Positions 50,636-60,813 of a stretch of DNA of 64,000 nt are shown piece after piece. This stretch comes from Oikopleura dioica. Lineage: Eukaryota; Chordata; Appendicularia; Copelata; Oikopleuridae. Every line of letters begins with the position of its first letter. The first letter of the stretch is position 1. The translations under genes were made by a program, and so were the position numbers. The stretch covers positions 11,842,501-11,906,500 of the forward strand of contig OU015569.1 of assembly GCA_907165135.1 (NCBI GenBank). The letters are read 5' to 3'. The notes below the pieces were generated by a model. It ran no database searches, was not told the DNA's origin, and worked only from the letters and a program-made list of their open reading frames with translations.

Positions 50636-52520
50636 ATGGGTGAAAAATTAAAGCCTTGCGATTTCTTTAAGTACACGAGTTTGCTTTTGAACGAGGCGAA
50701 TTTCAAGGATAAAGAACGGGGAATTATTGAATTGCGCGAATTGGAGAAGCTCTTGGTCGAAAAAACTCCGATACACCCGATAGGAAAAGGAGTTACTGAT
50801 TCTCTATATGAGTGAATGACAGACCATCCTGTCCTATATTTACCCAAGAAAAAGAACTCTAAGTACCTTCCTTACAAAGTCAGTAACTCAGGTCAGATTT
50901 TATCCGATTGCTCTTTCAACTGGATCTTGCGATACTCGCGGATTTGGGAACTAAAAGCTCTCGTCAAAACCTGGCCGAGAAGATTACAATCATGGCGAAA
51001 AGCAACCGAGGAGACAAGAAGAAAAGACCAGTCCGATTCCGCAAGCCCGAGCGATCCTTCCGCAGAGCACAATTAGGAAGGCGTCTTTCCTCTTTGAAAG
51101 AGTGAACTTTGACCTTTTTTGAATCATTCGTTTTCGTGACGCATGGAAGAGAAAATTGTCGAAAATCAAGGCGCAGTGGTTTTAAAAATCCCGCCTGGCG
51201 GATTGAAAAAGAGAATTTGCTTCCAATGCGTTGAGTTTTCCCTTCTTCCGAATTCGCTGCAGTAATGCAGGCTTTGCTGGAGAATGACACATCCCAGTTG
51301 TGACAGTAAGTTTCCTTTTCCAGCAAATGCTCGATAGTATGCGTATTTCTAGAACTGTGCGTCTGCCTCAGTCAGAATAAAAAAGCAAAGCAAACTGCTG
51401 AAACGACAATTCCATCATCTCAACTAGAAATATTAGGTAAGAAGCCCCTGCTATATCTTAGATTGTCATTAGAATATGTACTCAATAGACTGGGGTGTGG
51501 TTTTTGAGGGGTACGAATACCGTATGATGATCTGCAATCCTATCAGAACCCCCTGTCGTAGAGTGCAGGTTGATTTAGTGATCAACGTTCCGTTCTGATA
51601 TGGGGTTAATGGGCTTTTCATGGGTGAGACGAAGAATTTTCGGCTCTTATTTGCTAGAAGCACCCATAGAACTCCATATCTTACTTTAGAAACCCCTTCA
51701 TCCATTAAATAGAATATGGAAGGCTTACTATGCACTGTGGGGATGGGGTCTTTATAGCCAATCATAAGTCCGTTTTCTAACTCTCAGCAAGTAATAGATA
51801 AATTTTCCTAATGAAACCCCAAGCCTAAGCTAATTCTAGGACTTGAGAAGACCAAAATCACGCTTGGAGACAAAAACTTCCTCACTCAACTCTTCCCTTC
51901 TTCAACAATATCCGCGTCCGACAAACAGCCACTGGATCATCTCAAAAGCCAGAAAAATGCCACCGAGACCGTCCTAAAAAGCCAGTTCGACGATTCAAAT
52001 CACCGCCGAATGATTTCGGAGGCGGAGAGTGATGCCATCCTGTTCATCGAGAACGCGAAACTGACTCTTCACAAATACCCACTTCGCTGCGCGAAATGCT
52101 TCAAAGCCGCCACCTGCCAAACGAACTGCTGCGAGTATCACGTGTTTTGCGACCTCTGCAAAGAACAGGCGATAACTTGCGAGGATGAAAATCGCGAGCT
52201 TCTGACGAAGATGCACATTGGAAGCTGTAAGTTATAAAAGCAAGGAAGACAGCTTCTTTCATCGTTCTGTTTTTGAAGATCGAGGGAAGGTGATCCAGTT
52301 CGTGACCAAGCACTGGCACGAGAAGTACAAAGCCGACCCGAGCATCGAAGATCCGATGATACCGCACAAAGAAACTGGAACGACCCTGAAAGAGATTCAC
52401 AAATCAATGTGCGATGAGGGACTCATGTTTTATCGACGCAGTCTTCCAGTCGTTTCAAGCTCGAAGGCCAAAACCGAGAAACATCCTATCGTCAAAACAG
52501 AACGAGAAGAAATCGAATAA
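50636..52520 (+). pseudogene. PHD-like zinc-binding protein, tandem copy B, with in-frame stop
   Basis: Parallel to copy A exon by exon: MGEKLKPCDFFKYTSLLLNE; PERSFRRAQLGRRLSS; IPPGGLKKRICFQCVEFS; then CRLCWRMTHPSC; LCVC; RCAKCFKAATCQTNCCEYHV FCDLC; and a diverged end (IVKTEREEIE and stop). At 51264-51266 a TAA stands exactly where copy A has the Glu of LLEC, inside the PHD-like module. All other regions stay open, so this is a recent nonsense change, an allele, a base error or an unrecognised splice. A TTTTATTTTTCAG acceptor lies 7 bp before the ATG. Confidence 0.55.
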
Positions 52521-52617
52521 ATCACAAAATTTCACAAAACTCCGCTAAAAGTTCCGCTTCAATCAAAATCACTGCTGTAATTCAAAATGCTGCCTCACTA
52601 TGCTACTTTCTGTTTGA

Positions 52618-52775
52618 ATAGGGTTATCAACGAATAAGGTACGAGTATTCTTTGTTTCAATCAATCAAAGCCAAGCAAAACCCTATTTATCAACCCCAGG
52701 AGCAAAAAGCTCCTACCTTTTATGGGGCGTAGAGGGTCTCTGACTGGCTGTGACAAAGAGTACTCGCATCATATT
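52618..52775. repeat. Short foldback between genes
   Basis: GGTACGAGTATTCTTTG pairs with CAAAGAGTACTCGC, with GGGTTATCAACGAATAA and CCTATTTATCAACCCC and GGAGCAAAAAGCTCC inside. No open frame. Confidence 0.5.
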
Positions 52776-52824
52776 TGCTTAAATCCTGATAGAAGGCCTC
52801 TAATTAATTTGGTTATTTTGAAGA

Positions 52825-53489
52825 ATGTTCTCCCGTGCTATCCTCCGAACTTCTGCTCGAGTCGTCCCCCGACAGACCTTGTCTGTTCGATACGCTGGTG
52901 AGAAGGTCAGTTTCATGGTAAAATTATCTTTGAATAACTCCGTTTCTAGGCAGAAATGAGCATCCAGCAGTGGCTGAAAATGGAGCCCGCTCTTGAGCAG
53001 GTCATCTTCGTTCTCATGGGCGGTCTGGCCGCCATCATCGTCGCCCAGCTCTTCGGTGCTTCTCCCCCAACTGCTCTTCCCGCTGGAGCCCCTACTGTAA
53101 TTACCTTATCCTTCCAATCAGTTCATTTATGATTTTACTTTCAGTACCCTTGGGAAAACCCACCCCAGGTCTCTGACGCCGCTTTCGGCTCTCACCCAGT
53201 CGAGAAAATCGTCATGGAAGAACTCGGACTCAGCAGCTACGAGGTAAGGAATCCTTGATCAATGGAGAAGCCGCTTGCGGCTTATACAGAATTCTTCCAA
53301 CACATATTCGATTGAATTACCTCTGTCAAGAATTCTGGGTGATAAGAAGTCTCTTCTTTTGGTTTCCGATTTCTAGCGCTCTTTTAGGAAGCCAAGCCTT
53401 ACCTCAAGGCCTGGTGGGCCGAGCAGCTCGCTGAAATGTCCGAGGACGAAATCAAGGCGCTCAAGACCAAATACCGACTCTGGCAATAA
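52825..53489 (+). CDS. Small mitochondrial-type single-pass membrane protein
   Basis: Exons 52825-52905, 52950-53096, 53145-53243, 53388-53489 give 142 aa; all introns GT-AG. The N-terminus (MFSRAILRTSARVVPRQTLS VRYA) is a typical arginine-rich mitochondrial presequence. One membrane helix follows (VIFVLMGGLAAIIVAQLFG), then a Pro/Trp segment (YPWENPPQ) and a charged helical end (AWWAEQLAEMSEDEIKALKT KYRLWQ). C-biased codons suggest steady high expression. A respiratory-chain accessory subunit is a reasonable guess, but I cannot name it. Confidence 0.72.
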
Positions 53490-53531
53490 ATCAAGTTCAA
53501 AGTTCTCTTCTGTACCAAAAAATCGACCAAA

Positions 53532-54224
53532 TTATTTATTGGTGTGAATAAAATATCTCACCGTCACGGAATATAAAAACACTTCCTTTCTTTGAGCAAT
53601 GATTCCATCAGGCTTGAGCATTTGACCTTTGTAAAGAAGACTTAAGTCTAATGGATACTTTTTGCAGAAAGTCGAAGTCGGAACGCCATGCCAGTCGAGA
53701 AAAAGAATGGCGAGTGGTTGAGTATGACGTTGGCGCAGGTGTTCAAAGGCAGGGTTCATCCTAAACTTATGAATTAGCTCAAAGAAATCAATACTTTGTT
53801 GACTGATTTGTTGAAACCATGTAACAGATCCCTGGAGTTCTGTTTCGAGGAAGAAAGCAACGACGTGGGAGACCAGGTGATCTACAAAACGAGGGCTGGT
53901 CGTCAAATCGTCGCCATGCTCGTTGCCAGCTCCAAAATGGGCATGACTCCGATGGATGTGTTCAATGAGGTACTCGTGGAAGATCACGACATTCTCGCGT
54001 TTCTTAAAGAATACAGCGTCACTGAAGATGTAGGACATTCAGTGACGACTTGGAGTCGCATTCAAGGTATTAGGGAAAAAGGTAGTTATCGTATTCATCA
54101 CTCTAGGTGGGGTTTATGGGGCTTTTCAGCCAATCAGAGAGCACTTTTCTTTGCTTTAGCATATCAGAAGTTTTGTGGGGTTAGTGGGGATGTTCTGTGG
54201 GGTTGGTCGTTTCTAACTTGCTAA
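53532..54224. other. Region with long open frames on both strands, coding strand undecided
   Basis: Plus: a frame entered after an acceptor-like CATGTAACAG near 53829 reads SLEFCFEEESNDVGDQVIY and KMGMTPMDVFNEVLVED, with neighbour-like codons. Minus: an unbroken 168-codon frame (53532-54038) includes QPLAILFLDWHGVPTSTFCK and ends SVTVRYFIHTNK and stop. Only one can be real, or this may be a mobile-element remnant. At 54105-54260 GGGGTTTATGGGGCTTTTCAG and CTGAAAAACCCTATAAGCC pair as an inverted repeat. Confidence 0.35.
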
Positions 54225-54423
54225 GCAAAGAATACTGGTCTTTGATTCGCTGAAAAACCCTATAAGCCACATAAAAAGGTGCACTCTCTCTCTCAAAAGA
54301 AGCGGAAAATTAACATCCTTTTTCTTCAGCTTACCTCCTCTTCGCGAAGCTAACAAAAATGAACGTCTTCAAGCCACTTGGAAAATGCGACGTTTCCTCT
54401 TGCGATCCTTCCGAAGAAGAAGT

Positions 54424-54774
54424 TACTGGGTTCTCAACGGAGTCCGAGAGTATCCCTGGCCAGTAATTCTTGAGAAGCTACTGTCCAAGGGTACGACTAT
54501 GGTCAACGATGAGGCCATGTTCTTTTTGTGCCTCGTTGCTACGAATTCCTGCTACGACTACTCTAGAATAAACTCAGTGAAGACACAGTAGATGGAGTTT
54601 TTCTCTATGTATTTGGCGCTCGATCATAAAAATGCAAAGCGGCTTTCGCCGAGAATGGCAGGACACTGAATGTTGAAATTTGCGCCGGGCGCAGAGTCGA
54701 GCGAAAATCGTCCGCCTCCGCGCAGCCCGAGGCACACTGAGTTACATAACGGACTAGCCGCTCTGAACCCATTA
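54424..54774 (-). repeat. 3' LTR (element orientation)
   Basis: Matches the 5' LTR. A purine-leaning CGCCGGAAGGCA lies just upstream in element orientation and may act as polypurine tract, though it is a weak one. Confidence 0.9.
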
Positions 54775-54908
54775 TGCCTTCCGGCGCGTTATAGAATTAC
54801 TATGCCATTATGCCTGGGCAAGTTTTTGGTCCGCAAGTTCCTGGGCCACTTTTTGGTCCTGGGTTTCTTGGGCCTGTTTTTCCGAGCGGTCTTTTGCCTG
54901 GGCTTGCT

Positions 54909-55675
54909 TCAAAAGCTGATTTCGCGTGACGGGCCGAGTAGCATAGGGGGCTGGAAGTCTGGGATTTTGTAGGAGCGCACAACGCGCGCAGGACCAGGTG
55001 CTGGTTCTGACGGTGCGCTAGAATTTCCGATATCTGCAGGAACTGTCAGGGGTGACTGTGAGGGTTCAGGATGACGGTTTTCGGCCGGCGAAACGGTATT
55101 CTGAGTAGAATCAGCGGGCGGTACTGTCGTATTCGCAGGATCCTCACAGTCAAAGTAAATCGTTTCCTCTTGATCGGGAGGTGGCGGAGTAACATTTTCA
55201 GGGCGCACTGCCTCCGGATCAATTCTGAGGTTATCAGGAGGAGGGTCCACGAGCGGAATTGGACTTTTGGAGGGCTGGGCGTGGTTTTTGGCAGCGGAAT
55301 ATTGAGGGCAGGGAAATATGGAATTGGACCAAGATGTGGGAACCGCTTGATCTTTTTGATACAAGAGGACCGATGGAACCAATCCGAATTACCTTCCTCG
55401 TCAGAGGCCTGGACAACGAATCCGTTCGAAGCTTGCACGTAATACGGGCCAAGCCAGCGACATTTGGACGACTTCGCGACTGTCGAGTTTTCGCGCTTGA
55501 TCAGAATTTCGTCGCCAGGTTCTAACGGTTCAGGGGTGATTCTTGGACGGTTCCGGAGCACAGATTCGTCAGCGTGCTGCTGACAAATAGACATTTTATC
55601 GTAGAGTAGCTTCGTAACTCTTCTTCGCTGCTTGAGGAAATCAGGGATATTTACGCCCGACGGCATCTCAGTCAT
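54909..55675 (-). CDS. Retrotransposon 3' frames: integrase C-terminal end and Pro-rich tail
   Basis: The first frame (from 55675) overlaps the pol stop as ATGA and contains a GPY/F-like motif (CRWLGPYYVQ) expected at the integrase C-terminus. A second overlapping frame (55382-54909) is Pro/Asp-rich and ends DFQPPMLLGPSREISF and stop. Either these are reached by further shifts or re-initiation, or one or two single-base changes have split the end of pol. No transmembrane helix or envelope-like feature is seen. Confidence 0.6.
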
Positions 55676-58600
55676 TCTATCGAAATCAGAGAGCTGCGGG
55701 GAGTACCAAAAACGGCTTCGTGAGGCGACACGCGAGTGCTCTTGTTGGGCATTGCATTCATGATAAAGACGACTCTTTTGAGCACAACCGGCCAGTCAAC
55801 CGAGAGTGAATGCGCCATGATAAAGACAGCATTTTTCAGCTCTCGGTGACGAGACTCGAGGAGTGAGCAAGATTGAGGTCTATATGCGCAGTGAAATCGC
55901 CATTTCAACTTATTCGCGAGTGCAAATTCGGCATTGAGCTGACTCGTAAAGTGCGTGCCGCGGTCGGTCGACAGGATTTCTGGCTGGGGATAAACGTCGA
56001 GTAGATTTTCAGTAATTGCCTTTACTGCGTCCACCGCGCGACAGCGACGGGTAGGAACGACAATAAGGTATTTCGTGAAAGTGCAGAGGATCGTGACGGC
56101 GTACCGGAGGCCTGATCGGCTGACCGGAAGCTCAATAAAATCCACGTGGCAACGCTGAAAGGGCCGTTCGCCTTTGACAGTAGGGCGGAAACCGGGGTCT
56201 TGATGACGTCCACGTTGACCACTTACATGATGGCAAGGGCAGGATTTGACGTAGTTAGTCACATCAGTTGCGAGACTGGGCCAAGTCATATGCGACATTT
56301 TCTCGAGCATTCTCTTGCCTCCAGCGTGATTACAGTTATCATGATATGATCGTAACACGTCTGGACGGAGAGAGGCGGGAATGTACATGCGTTTTTGATG
56401 GAGCAAGGCACCAGTATCTTCACATAAGCTAAGATGACGAAATTCGCGGGCAAGATAGGCCGATTCTTCGCATTTCGAGTCAGATTGAAATGCTTTGGAG
56501 TGTCTCAGCGCATCCATCGCGTCTTTGATCGGCTCGCAGGCATACTGTTCTGATGTGATACTCGTCTTTTGACACAGTGAACTCTCGATCGGGACTTTGT
56601 CGCACACGTGGGCAACAAGGTCACTTCCGTTAGACATCGATAATTCGTTGGCGTCAAACTGTACTTTCGGCTGTTTGGAGAGATCGATCCAGGATGGAAC
56701 ATAAATCCGAAACCCGTGGAAATCGTGGAATTGACCGGCTGGAATCGATTCACCGTTGAAAGTCGGGCGAAGAGTACTTTCGTTTGACGGGCGACTGTAA
56801 TAGTCAGCCAAGGAATTCTTCTCTCCTTCGAGGTATTGAACGCAAAAGTCGAACTGTGAGAGGAAGGCCCACCATCGGGCGAGCTTGTCGTTCTTACTTG
56901 TCTTCGCGTCAATAAAACTGAGGGCTTTATGGTCGCTTTTAATGATAAAACGGCGACCAGTGAGGTAAACACGGCAATCGGTAACAGCTAGAACAACTCC
57001 GAGGGCTTCTCGCTCTGTGGCAGAGTACCGTCGTTGAGTGTCTGTGAGTGTTTTTGAGCCGATTCGGACGATTCTCGATTTTCCATCTACGACTTGGAGC
57101 AGGGCCCAGCCGGCGGCAGCTGAGCTAGCATCTGTTACCAAGCAGAAGGGAAGGTTGAAGTCCGGGAACCATAGAGTCGCTGGCGATGCAAGTTTCTGTT
57201 TTAACTTGTTGAACGCCTTTGACGCTTCCGATGACCACGTAAATTTTGACTTGGGGCGATTCGTTTTCAGCAATCCGGTAATTGGCTTCATTATGTCGCT
57301 GAATGACTCAGAAGCGACATTGTCCATCGGCTTGACAGAACAGTAGTTACGAATCCAATTACAGAGGCCAATAAGGCTTTGAAGCCCTTTGTAATCAGTC
57401 GGAGGGGTCATCTTGAGGATAGCGGCGGCGTTGTCGGGATCGACAGTCGTTCCATGAGTGTTGACAATGCGGCCCAACCATTTTACCTCATCATAAAGCA
57501 GAAACGTTTTCTTGCCTCCAGCGACAAAACCGTATTCGTGTATTTTGTCCAGGAGCTCGATCAGTGTTTCGCAGTAGGTATCGAAGTCAGAAGCGAATAT
57601 GAGGATATCGTCCACATACACTTTGATGTTTTCACGGTATTTCATGCCACGAAGAGCAAATGCAATAGCGCGAGAAAAAATGTGACCGGAAGTGCGGAGC
57701 CCGAAGGGCAACCGCGTAAATTTGAGAGTTTCATTATTCCAAGTCACGGTTAGCTTGACCTGATCTTCCTCTCGAACAGCGATATTCCAGAAGCCTTTCG
57801 AAATATCGATCGTGCCAAAGAATATCATGCCCGGAGGGATCTCGGCTTCAGCGTCGATGGATGGAATCATGAACGTGTCGTTGTTAACTAATAGTTTGTT
57901 AACAGTGAGGTTGAGATTGAGGATTAATCTTGTTGAACCGTCGCTCTTGAGAACACCTCCCACTGGCGTGTTCCAGCCGCACGTGTTATCGCTTGGAACT
58001 AGAACAGTCAGGGCCTTGAGCTTCTCAAACTCAGCTGTTATCGCAGGTACATGGCGTTGCGCTACTCGGAATTGAGGGACGTGCTTCGTTTTTCCAGGCA
58101 CGGTATCAATATCAGCCACATAGCTTTTGAATTTGCCAACAGGGCGAGAAGGAGTTGAATAAGCTGCGCGTCTGTCAAGGACGATCTGCGCGACTCGCTG
58201 AGCTCTGCTGGGATTGTCGCCGATGTGGATGTTGGCACCGATTTCCTTCTTGACGATCTCGACGAGATCGACAGCAGTGACGGACTCGTAAGCAGCGTAG
58301 GTTTTGCCAGAATCGAAGCACTGGAAGAAACTCTCGTACTTGGGGTTATTCACATATGGAATCTTAGCTAAGGTGTTTCCGTGGTAAGCACGTAACAGTA
58401 ATTTTCGATCCCCAAGTACTTGAACGATTTCTCCGCAGCGGTCGAAAAGAGGATGTCTACCAATTATAGCCGGGATTTGCATCGTATTTGACGGAAGTAC
58501 AAACCACCTGGTAGTTGGGAACATTGCGTGTGGGCCAATGCGAATGCTGGTGTTGATAACGCCAATACAGCGATTGTCAGCACCGATCCCCCTTACTTTC

Positions 58601-58863
58601 TGTGAAGTCGGCTCAATTTTGAGGTTGAGATCGCGTGCTGCACGCTCAGAAATTAGGCTTCCGAAGCTGCCAGTATCGTACAAGCACGGGACCCAAAGAC
58701 CAGAAAATTTATGGCGTTGAATGAACTCCACAGGAAGGTAGACGGCTTCGCTGTTGGCCGAACAATGTTTAAAAAAGGAGCCACCGCAGACGGGCAGCTT
58801 AGCAGCTTTGGCAAGAGAAAGTCCGACGAAATCAGATGTTCCGCCGGAGCCAATTAGTTTTTT
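55672..58863 (-). CDS. pol: Retrotransposon Pol: protease, RT, RNase H, integrase
   Basis: About 1060 codons from the frameshift. Aspartic protease LYDTGSFGSLI; reverse transcriptase with FFGTIDISKGFWNIAV and YVDDILIF; RNase H with LVTDASSAAAGWALL and SATEREALGVV; integrase with a HX4H start (HDNCNH) and an atypical CPC in place of CX2C, then HVDFIE, STDRGTHF and LLESRHRELK (D, D, E). The usual order for Ty3/Gypsy is kept. It ends at TGA (55672) just before the GPY/F part, which continues in another frame. Confidence 0.9.
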   Translation of the reverse strand, partial: KKLIGSGGTSDFVGLSLAKAAKLPVCGGSFFKHCSANSEAVYLPVEFIQRHKFSGLWVPCLYDTGSFGSLISERAARDLNLKIEPTSQKVRGIGADNRCIGVINTSIRIGPHAMFPTTRWFVLPSNTMQIPAIIGRHPLFDRCGEIVQVLGDRKLLLRAYHGNTLAKIPYVNNPKYESFFQCFDSGKTYAAYESVTAVDLVEIVKKEIGANIHIGDNPSRAQRVAQIVLDRRAAYSTPSRPVGKFKSYVADIDTVPGKTKHVPQFRVAQRHVPAITAEFEKLKALTVLVPSDNTCGWNTPVGGVLKSDGSTRLILNLNLTVNKLLVNNDTFMIPSIDAEAEIPPGMIFFGTIDISKGFWNIAVREEDQVKLTVTWNNETLKFTRLPFGLRTSGHIFSRAIAFALRGMKYRENIKVYVDDILIFASDFDTYCETLIELLDKIHEYGFVAGGKKTFLLYDEVKWLGRIVNTHGTTVDPDNAAAILKMTPPTDYKGLQSLIGLCNWIRNYCSVKPMDNVASESFSDIMKPITGLLKTNRPKSKFTWSSEASKAFNKLKQKLASPATLWFPDFNLPFCLVTDASSAAAGWALLQVVDGKSRIVRIGSKTLTDTQRRYSATEREALGVVLAVTDCRVYLTGRRFIIKSDHKALSFIDAKTSKNDKLARWWAFLSQFDFCVQYLEGEKNSLADYYSRPSNESTLRPTFNGESIPAGQFHDFHGFRIYVPSWIDLSKQPKVQFDANELSMSNGSDLVAHVCDKVPIESSLCQKTSITSEQYACEPIKDAMDALRHSKAFQSDSKCEESAYLAREFRHLSLCEDTGALLHQKRMYIPASLRPDVLRSYHDNCNHAGGKRMLEKMSHMTWPSLATDVTNYVKSCPCHHVSGQRGRHQDPGFRPTVKGERPFQRCHVDFIELPVSRSGLRYAVTILCTFTKYLIVVPTRRCRAVDAVKAITENLLDVYPQPEILSTDRGTHFTSQLNAEFALANKLKWRFHCAYRPQSCSLLESRHRELKNAVFIMAHSLSVDWPVVLKRVVFIMNAMPNKSTRVSPHEAVFGTPRSSLISIE

Positions 58864-60230
58864 GAAGAATACTCGGGGTGAGGGTCAGCGTAGTAAGATG
58901 CGTTGTTGTAATTGTACATCTGATTGTGTGGCACGAAAGGGGCTGCGTTAGGATTATACGGACTTTCAAAGTGCTCGTATCCCTGCGGCGGCGCGCAATC
59001 GGCCGACTCGGCGGCGTTGACGCCGTAGACTTGCTGACCATAGGCAGGGTTTGATTGGTATCGACGCATTTGAGGAGGGAAATTAGGGCCATCGTGGCGC
59101 CTGTACATAGACTGATTGTTTGGGTTACCCTTGGCGCCGTTGTTCCCATTGCCCGCGCTACCACCGTTGTTGGAACGATTGTTCCCGTTGTTTTGGCGGT
59201 TATCGCCGTTGTGACCATTGCCGTTGCCAGCGTGGCCACCATTGTTATTGCCATTACGGCGGCGACGTCGGTTATTATTGGATTGATTCTGATTATTGTT
59301 CGACTGAGCGTTGTTGTGACGATCGTCATCGTCGCGCTTGTCGTTCTTCGCGCTGGAATTGTTTCCCTTCTTGTTAGACTGGTTTCCAGGGCGTCTCGAC
59401 TCGGCGGCGTTGCACGAGGAGAAAGTAGTCTGGACGCTGAGTGCCTGAGCTCTCGCAGCAAGCTGGTCCGGGGATGAGAACGTACTCAACTCGATCACGA
59501 TGGAGCTGTACAACTCGGCCGACTCCTGGCGGATCGAGTGCAAGGTCTTCATCGTGACGAGGAGATTAAAAGCATCATGAAATGTCGGAGTGTAGGAAGT
59601 AAGCGTAGGGTCAGCTTTGATCTTGTTCGCTTTGATCAGTTCCTCGTAACCTTGGATGATCGGCTCTAGCTGGGCAACGCACTCGGCATGGAAGGTCGAG
59701 AACGACTTATTAAATGGCTTCGGTCGGTTCTGCCATGTTTCCAAGCGTTGAAAAACGTTGCTCGCATTGCCATAATTGGTTTGGATGCACTTGATGAGGT
59801 CGCTTTCACTCTTAATTGAAGCAAGTTCTAGCGTCTTCAAAACATTAGCCGATAACTTAGGCTTAATGGAAGCGTAGATGCGTTCAAAGTCGAGAGTTCG
59901 GCATGACTGGATAATCGCTCTTACTTTGTTGATGAACGTGCTAGCATCTTCGGCACTGGCACCGGTAAACTTGGGCAGTGATTGCAAGTGTTGGCACAAA
60001 AGTTGGCCTTCTAAATGAATCATGTCCGAAGAACCCGAGCTGGCGGAAGTAGCTGGACCGGCGCTCATAACAAGTTGGACGAGTTCAGCTTTGGCATCGG
60101 CGATCTCCTTCTCGAGGTCAGCTTTTGCCTGAATCTGGGCATCCGTGGTGGGAGGGCGATCAGTGTAGGTATCGAGTTTAGTCTGAGCCACAAGAATCTT
60201 GGCTTTTAGTTCCTCCATTGTCGTAGTCAT
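58854..60230 (-). CDS. gag: Retrotransposon Gag, no zinc knuckle
   Basis: 458 codons starting MTTTMEELKAKILVAQTKLD. The middle is helical and capsid-like (LQSLPKFTGASAEDASTFIN, WQNRPKPFNKSFSTFHAE). The C-terminal third is Asn/Gly/Arg-rich with no CCHC box, so nucleic-acid binding probably relies on the basic, Asn-rich tract. It ends YSSKN with the stop inside the frameshift context at 58854. Confidence 0.85.
   Translation of the reverse strand: MTTTMEELKAKILVAQTKLDTYTDRPPTTDAQIQAKADLEKEIADAKAELVQLVMSAGPATSASSGSSDMIHLEGQLLCQHLQSLPKFTGASAEDASTFINKVRAIIQSCRTLDFERIYASIKPKLSANVLKTLELASIKSESDLIKCIQTNYGNASNVFQRLETWQNRPKPFNKSFSTFHAECVAQLEPIIQGYEELIKANKIKADPTLTSYTPTFHDAFNLLVTMKTLHSIRQESAELYSSIVIELSTFSSPDQLAARAQALSVQTTFSSCNAAESRRPGNQSNKKGNNSSAKNDKRDDDDRHNNAQSNNNQNQSNNNRRRRRNGNNNGGHAGNGNGHNGDNRQNNGNNRSNNGGSAGNGNNGAKGNPNNQSMYRRHDGPNFPPQMRRYQSNPAYGQQVYGVNAAESADCAPPQGYEHFESPYNPNAAPFVPHNQMYNYNNASYYADPHPEYSSKN
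58857..58863 (-). other. -1 ribosomal frameshift heptamer A AAA AAC
   Basis: In gag frame the codons are TCA AAA AAC TAA, so the classical slippery heptamer sits directly before the gag stop. A -1 shift enters the pol frame, which reads KKLIGSGGTSDFVG without a break into protease. A downstream RNA structure was not modelled. Confidence 0.85.
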
Positions 60231-60813
60231 TGCTGAAAGATGGAGATTCTAGGAGTGCTACACTATCAAGGTTTGATTGAGACTTGGGATAAGAAACCTT
60301 TCGGAATCTTACAACGAAAATCTTTCGTTGAAAAATGCGCGAAAATAAAATTTGAAAATCTGATATGGGGCTAGCCTAAGTCTAGTGCGCAACGGCTTGT
60401 CCGGATTCCGTTACACTGACTTGATCTACAACCGCGATCGACTGTTGTCGTTCTCATCAACAGGTTCGCAGGAGATTGTGCGCAAAGTCCGTTACTGCGG
60501 ACATGTTATTATGTTTTCGACCTTGGAAGCATCCGTTGCCTCGAAAACTGACCAGCAGTTTCCGGGGAAAACGGCGTTCTCATTGGCCGCCCAGGACCAT
60601 CCCCCTAGACCGCGTGATAATAAGGGCTGGGAGCTAGAACTAGGAAAAATTATGACGAGGGGCGAAGTCGCGCCGCTCGGCTCATACCTTGACCGACAGA
60701 GTTAACGTAAAAATAACATAAAAAAATAACGAAAAAGTAAAAATAAACATAGGAAATACAATACCGAGTGTCGTAGAGGGAAATTCGAGCACTCGGCTCT
60801 TCTGCACACCAGT
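60231..60813 (-). other. 5' leader of the retrotransposon
   Basis: About 580 bp between the 5' LTR and the gag ATG, with the primer-binding candidate at its start. No convincing ORF in the element orientation. It would contain packaging signals, which I cannot pinpoint. Confidence 0.6.

Noticed and set aside
54385-54591. 68-codon plus-strand frame starting MRRFLLRSFRRRSYW
   Set aside because: Runs from the host exon into the LTR in a frame other than the host's, and its LTR part repeats at the other LTR; not a gene.
54909-55382. Envelope-like third gene of the retrotransposon
   Set aside because: No signal peptide, membrane helix or cysteine pattern. The sequence is a Pro/Asp-rich tail, better explained as the end of pol.
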